Below, piece after piece: positions 24,772 to 26,623 of a DNA stretch of 26,623 bases. Source of the DNA: Thermodesulfovibrio sp. (lineage in GTDB: Bacteria > Nitrospirota > Thermodesulfovibrionia > Thermodesulfovibrionales > JdFR-85); the NCBI GenBank assembly GCA_027050975.1, contig JALUAR010000229.1, positions 9,440-36,062 of the forward strand. The letters run 5' to 3'. A program made the position numbers and the translations under genes. The first letter of the stretch is position 1, and each line of letters starts with the position of its first letter. The notes under the pieces were generated by a model. That model made no database searches. It worked only from the letters and a program-made list of their open reading frames with translations, and was not told the DNA's origin.

Positions 24772-26156
24772 TATTTTGTGATCTTTATATTACTAATAAG
24801 AGCGTATCTGCCCCTGTCTATGTCACCTTTCTGGATTATTGTAAAACCGTTCCTGTTTCTGGAGGCTAATACAGGATCAACTGGCATTGTTAAAATCCTT
24901 TGACCATTGAGGAATACACGTACAGTCTCATTTTTCTGCTGTATTGCCAGATGATGTATCGTTTTTACAGGGGCCTTCTTGAGTTTTTGACTGTCATCAG
25001 GGAAACTTATAGAAATCTCTCCGCTCCAGGCAGAGATATGTAACTTTTCTCCCTTGCCTTCCGTGCCAAACACGAAATAGAGATCGCCATAATCTGTAGC
25101 ATAGAAATCAAACTCAACTGCGATATTTCCTTCTAATGATAGTTTCTTTATAACCTCGGAATATGGGGTTATATTTACAATCCACTTTCTTCCACCAAGC
25201 TCAACACATTCCACCTTTCCATTTTTGATAACCACTCCTTTGGGAATCTCCTCGCAGGAGGAAAAGTCCTCACTAAACAGCAAGAGGGTTCCAGGAGTAA
25301 AGGATACACTGGCTCTTTTTAATCCTCCTGACACCTGCTGCGGTACAGGTTGTTGAGGTTGCGAGACCATCTGCGGTGGCTGTTGCGGTGTAGAAGAGAC
25401 AGGCTGTCCCTGTGGTGAATATCTGAAGTAACTTGCTGGAGTCTGAGAGGCGATAAAATTTACTGCCTTGTTAATAAGAACCCTGACCGCCTTCTCCATT
25501 GGTGTATTTTTATAAACACCGAGTGCTCCTCCAAGGGCTACATTTCCTATTATCCCTCCTCCAAGGCCTCCTATTTTAAAAGATGATGCTTTTCCTTCAA
25601 CCACTGTAGTATTGACGATCCTCCTTGTTCTCACATCGACAATTCTCAAATCCATGGCAATATAGGCATCGTCCTTACCAAAGCCGATTCCACCAAGTAT
25701 CGGAGCCTTGAACCCTCCAATACCAACCCCAATACCCGATGCCTTTGGTTCAAATGCAGTGATTGCACCAAGGATAATGATATCAGCTGACTCCCATCCT
25801 CCGGCCTGGGGTGCCTGTTCCTCTCTCACATACCCTGACTGTCCTAGATCAATTTCTTCCCTGATCTCTTCAATTTCTTCTCTTCCACCGAGAACAACGA
25901 ACTTGTTAGTCTGAAAGAGAGCACTTATCAACATGTCCCGCAAGCCATCTCCTATTGCACCTGAGCATTTGGCTGCCTTGCACTTGATTCTGGCCACTGA
26001 GATACGCGCCTTTGGGCCTGTGTAGGTTGCTGCCTGCTGGATTGTTGGTGCAGTGGGTTGTTGCTGCACCTCTGCTGTTGTTGTTACACATGATGTGATA
26101 AAAAAGATAGCCACAATCAGGAGTGATAACTCTTTTAAACGGATTTTTCGTATCAT
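24768..26156 (-). CDS. CsgG-family lipoprotein with an extra C-terminal beta-rich domain
   Basis: A 462-residue protein with a type II signal peptide: basic start MIRKIRLK, hydrophobic core, lipobox ITSC with lipidated C23. Residues about 45-235 resemble the CsgG/HfaB curli-secretion and lipoprotein family: RISVARIKCKAAKCSGAIGDGL, then ADIIILGAITAFEPKA and DLRIVDVRTRRIV. A Pro/Gln-rich linker (about 255-285) leads to a C-terminal beta-rich domain (about 295-462, DFYATDYGDLYFVFG and HHLAIQQKNETVRVFLNGQR) that looks like a jelly-roll or LamG-like fold. The start at 26156 is chosen because GGAGG lies seven bases upstream; an in-frame ATG at 26183 has no such site. No other curli genes are visible. 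Confidence 0.8.
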   Translation of the reverse strand: MIRKIRLKELSLLIVAIFFITSCVTTTAEVQQQPTAPTIQQAATYTGPKARISVARIKCKAAKCSGAIGDGLRDMLISALFQTNKFVVLGGREEIEEIREEIDLGQSGYVREEQAPQAGGWESADIIILGAITAFEPKASGIGVGIGGFKAPILGGIGFGKDDAYIAMDLRIVDVRTRRIVNTTVVEGKASSFKIGGLGGGIIGNVALGGALGVYKNTPMEKAVRVLINKAVNFIASQTPASYFRYSPQGQPVSSTPQQPPQMVSQPQQPVPQQVSGGLKRASVSFTPGTLLLFSEDFSSCEEIPKGVVIKNGKVECVELGGRKWIVNITPYSEVIKKLSLEGNIAVEFDFYATDYGDLYFVFGTEGKGEKLHISAWSGEISISFPDDSQKLKKAPVKTIHHLAIQQKNETVRVFLNGQRILTMPVDPVLASRNRNGFTIIQKGDIDRGRYALISNIKITKY

Positions 26157-26176
26157 CGGTGGCCCTCCTTTTATAA

Positions 26177-26623
26177 TTACCATGGATTTGCTATCTCGTC
26201 AATACTTAAAACCCGTATATAGATATCTCCCCATTTAACAGACCTTTCAGTTTTTTCGAAAAGAATGGATTTAATTTTATTAAGGTAGATGCTTCTAAGT
26301 CCGCTGATACCAGCATCATATATGATTCTTATGCCGTTAAGCCTTCCCTCATTGTCAACAAATATATCAAGCCTCTTTAGATCTTTTATTCTGTTGTTTC
26401 CGATATCAGAAAAAACTATTTTCCCATTGGAAAAAAACGGGACATTTAGACCGTCTTCGCCTATTATGATTACTTTTTTAGCTTTGATGTGAGCTTCGCT
26501 AATAATTTTAGCAATAGCAAAGGATTCACAGGATGTAAATGAGAAAATAAAAAAGACTATAAATAATGTCAATTTTATTAAACCATTCAGAGCCTTTTTA
26601 TTCAGTGAGGATTTTAAGAGCAT
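26177..26623 (-). CDS. Predicted lipoprotein of unknown function (starts at the window edge)
   Basis: A 148-residue protein whose ATG is the last three bases of the window, so a longer N-terminus cannot be excluded. The visible start already looks complete: a Lys-rich n-region (MLLKSSLNKK), a hydrophobic core and the lipobox-like FTSC at residues 29-32. The mature part is a mixed alpha/beta domain (IIGEDGLNVPFFSNGKIVF) that I do not recognise. It lies 20 bases upstream of the CsgG-family gene on the same strand, so the two are probably one operon and may act together at the outer membrane. Confidence 0.65.
   Translation of the reverse strand: MLLKSSLNKKALNGLIKLTLFIVFFIFSFTSCESFAIAKIISEAHIKAKKVIIIGEDGLNVPFFSNGKIVFSDIGNNRIKDLKRLDIFVDNEGRLNGIRIIYDAGISGLRSIYLNKIKSILFEKTERSVKWGDIYIRVLSIDEIANPW

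Noticed and set aside
24768..26183. CsgG gene starting at ATG 26183
   Set aside because: GGAGG lies seven bases before the in-frame ATG at 26156, and the shorter form begins with a normal basic lipoprotein signal; the longer form would add nine residues with no site.
1..26623. tRNA, rRNA, CRISPR, insertion sequences, integration sites
   Set aside because: No cloverleaf, rRNA-like stretch, regularly spaced repeats, transposase or integrase was found on reading both strands.

Overview
The window reads as chromosomal DNA from a motile, diderm (Gram-negative type) bacterium. The supports are a flagellar basal-body operon, LspA, a Tat translocase, lipoprotein signal peptides and a predicted outer-membrane beta-barrel protein. 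The gene mix (a sigma-54 flagellar cascade, a B12/radical SAM protein after lspA, a HEAT plus HD-GYP pair, a CsgG-type lipoprotein) suggests Nitrospirota or a deltaproteobacterial-type lineage. That placement is inference from family resemblance only. I saw no tRNA, rRNA, CRISPR array, insertion sequence or prophage gene.

Region 1 (1-6394, minus strand) is one tightly packed flagellar operon. Its order of transcription is flgB-flgC-fliE-fliF-fliG-fliH-fliI-fliJ, followed by a MotE/YlxF-like gene cut by the window edge. Most junctions overlap by a few bases, and fliG, fliH and fliI use GTG or TTG starts. A sigma-54-type promoter (-24/-12 spacing correct, -12 element imperfect) lies 59 bases upstream of flgB.

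Region 2 (6395-12127, minus strand) holds the regulators that would drive region 1. First transcribed is a FlrA/FleQ-like sigma-54 activator. Then comes a separate operon of an exported TPR protein, a soluble FlrB/FleS-like histidine kinase and a FlrC/FleR-like response regulator. A near-consensus sigma-54 promoter lies directly in front of the TPR gene. The layout fits a three-tier cascade: the FlrA-like protein turns on TPR-flrB-flrC, and FlrC turns on flgB onward. The TPR gene is the unusual member.

Region 3 (12249-17671, plus strand) starts with ileS and lspA in translational coupling, then a B12-binding/radical SAM protein, then an ATP-cone domain fused to a PD-(D/E)xK nuclease domain. 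The last meets a small degenerate GIY-YIG-like gene tail to tail, seven bases apart. A 235-base intergenic stretch follows and contains a nested inverted-repeat structure.

Region 4 (18235-24771, plus strand) is an envelope and signalling run: outer-membrane barrel protein, HtrA/Deg protease, TatA/B, TatC, a 92-residue unknown, a HEAT-repeat protein and an HD-GYP phosphodiesterase-like protein. The last two appear to share the same N-terminal domain.

Region 5 (24768-26623, minus strand) is a pair of predicted lipoproteins, one a CsgG-family protein with an extra C-terminal beta-rich domain. Its stop codon overlaps that of the HD-GYP gene.
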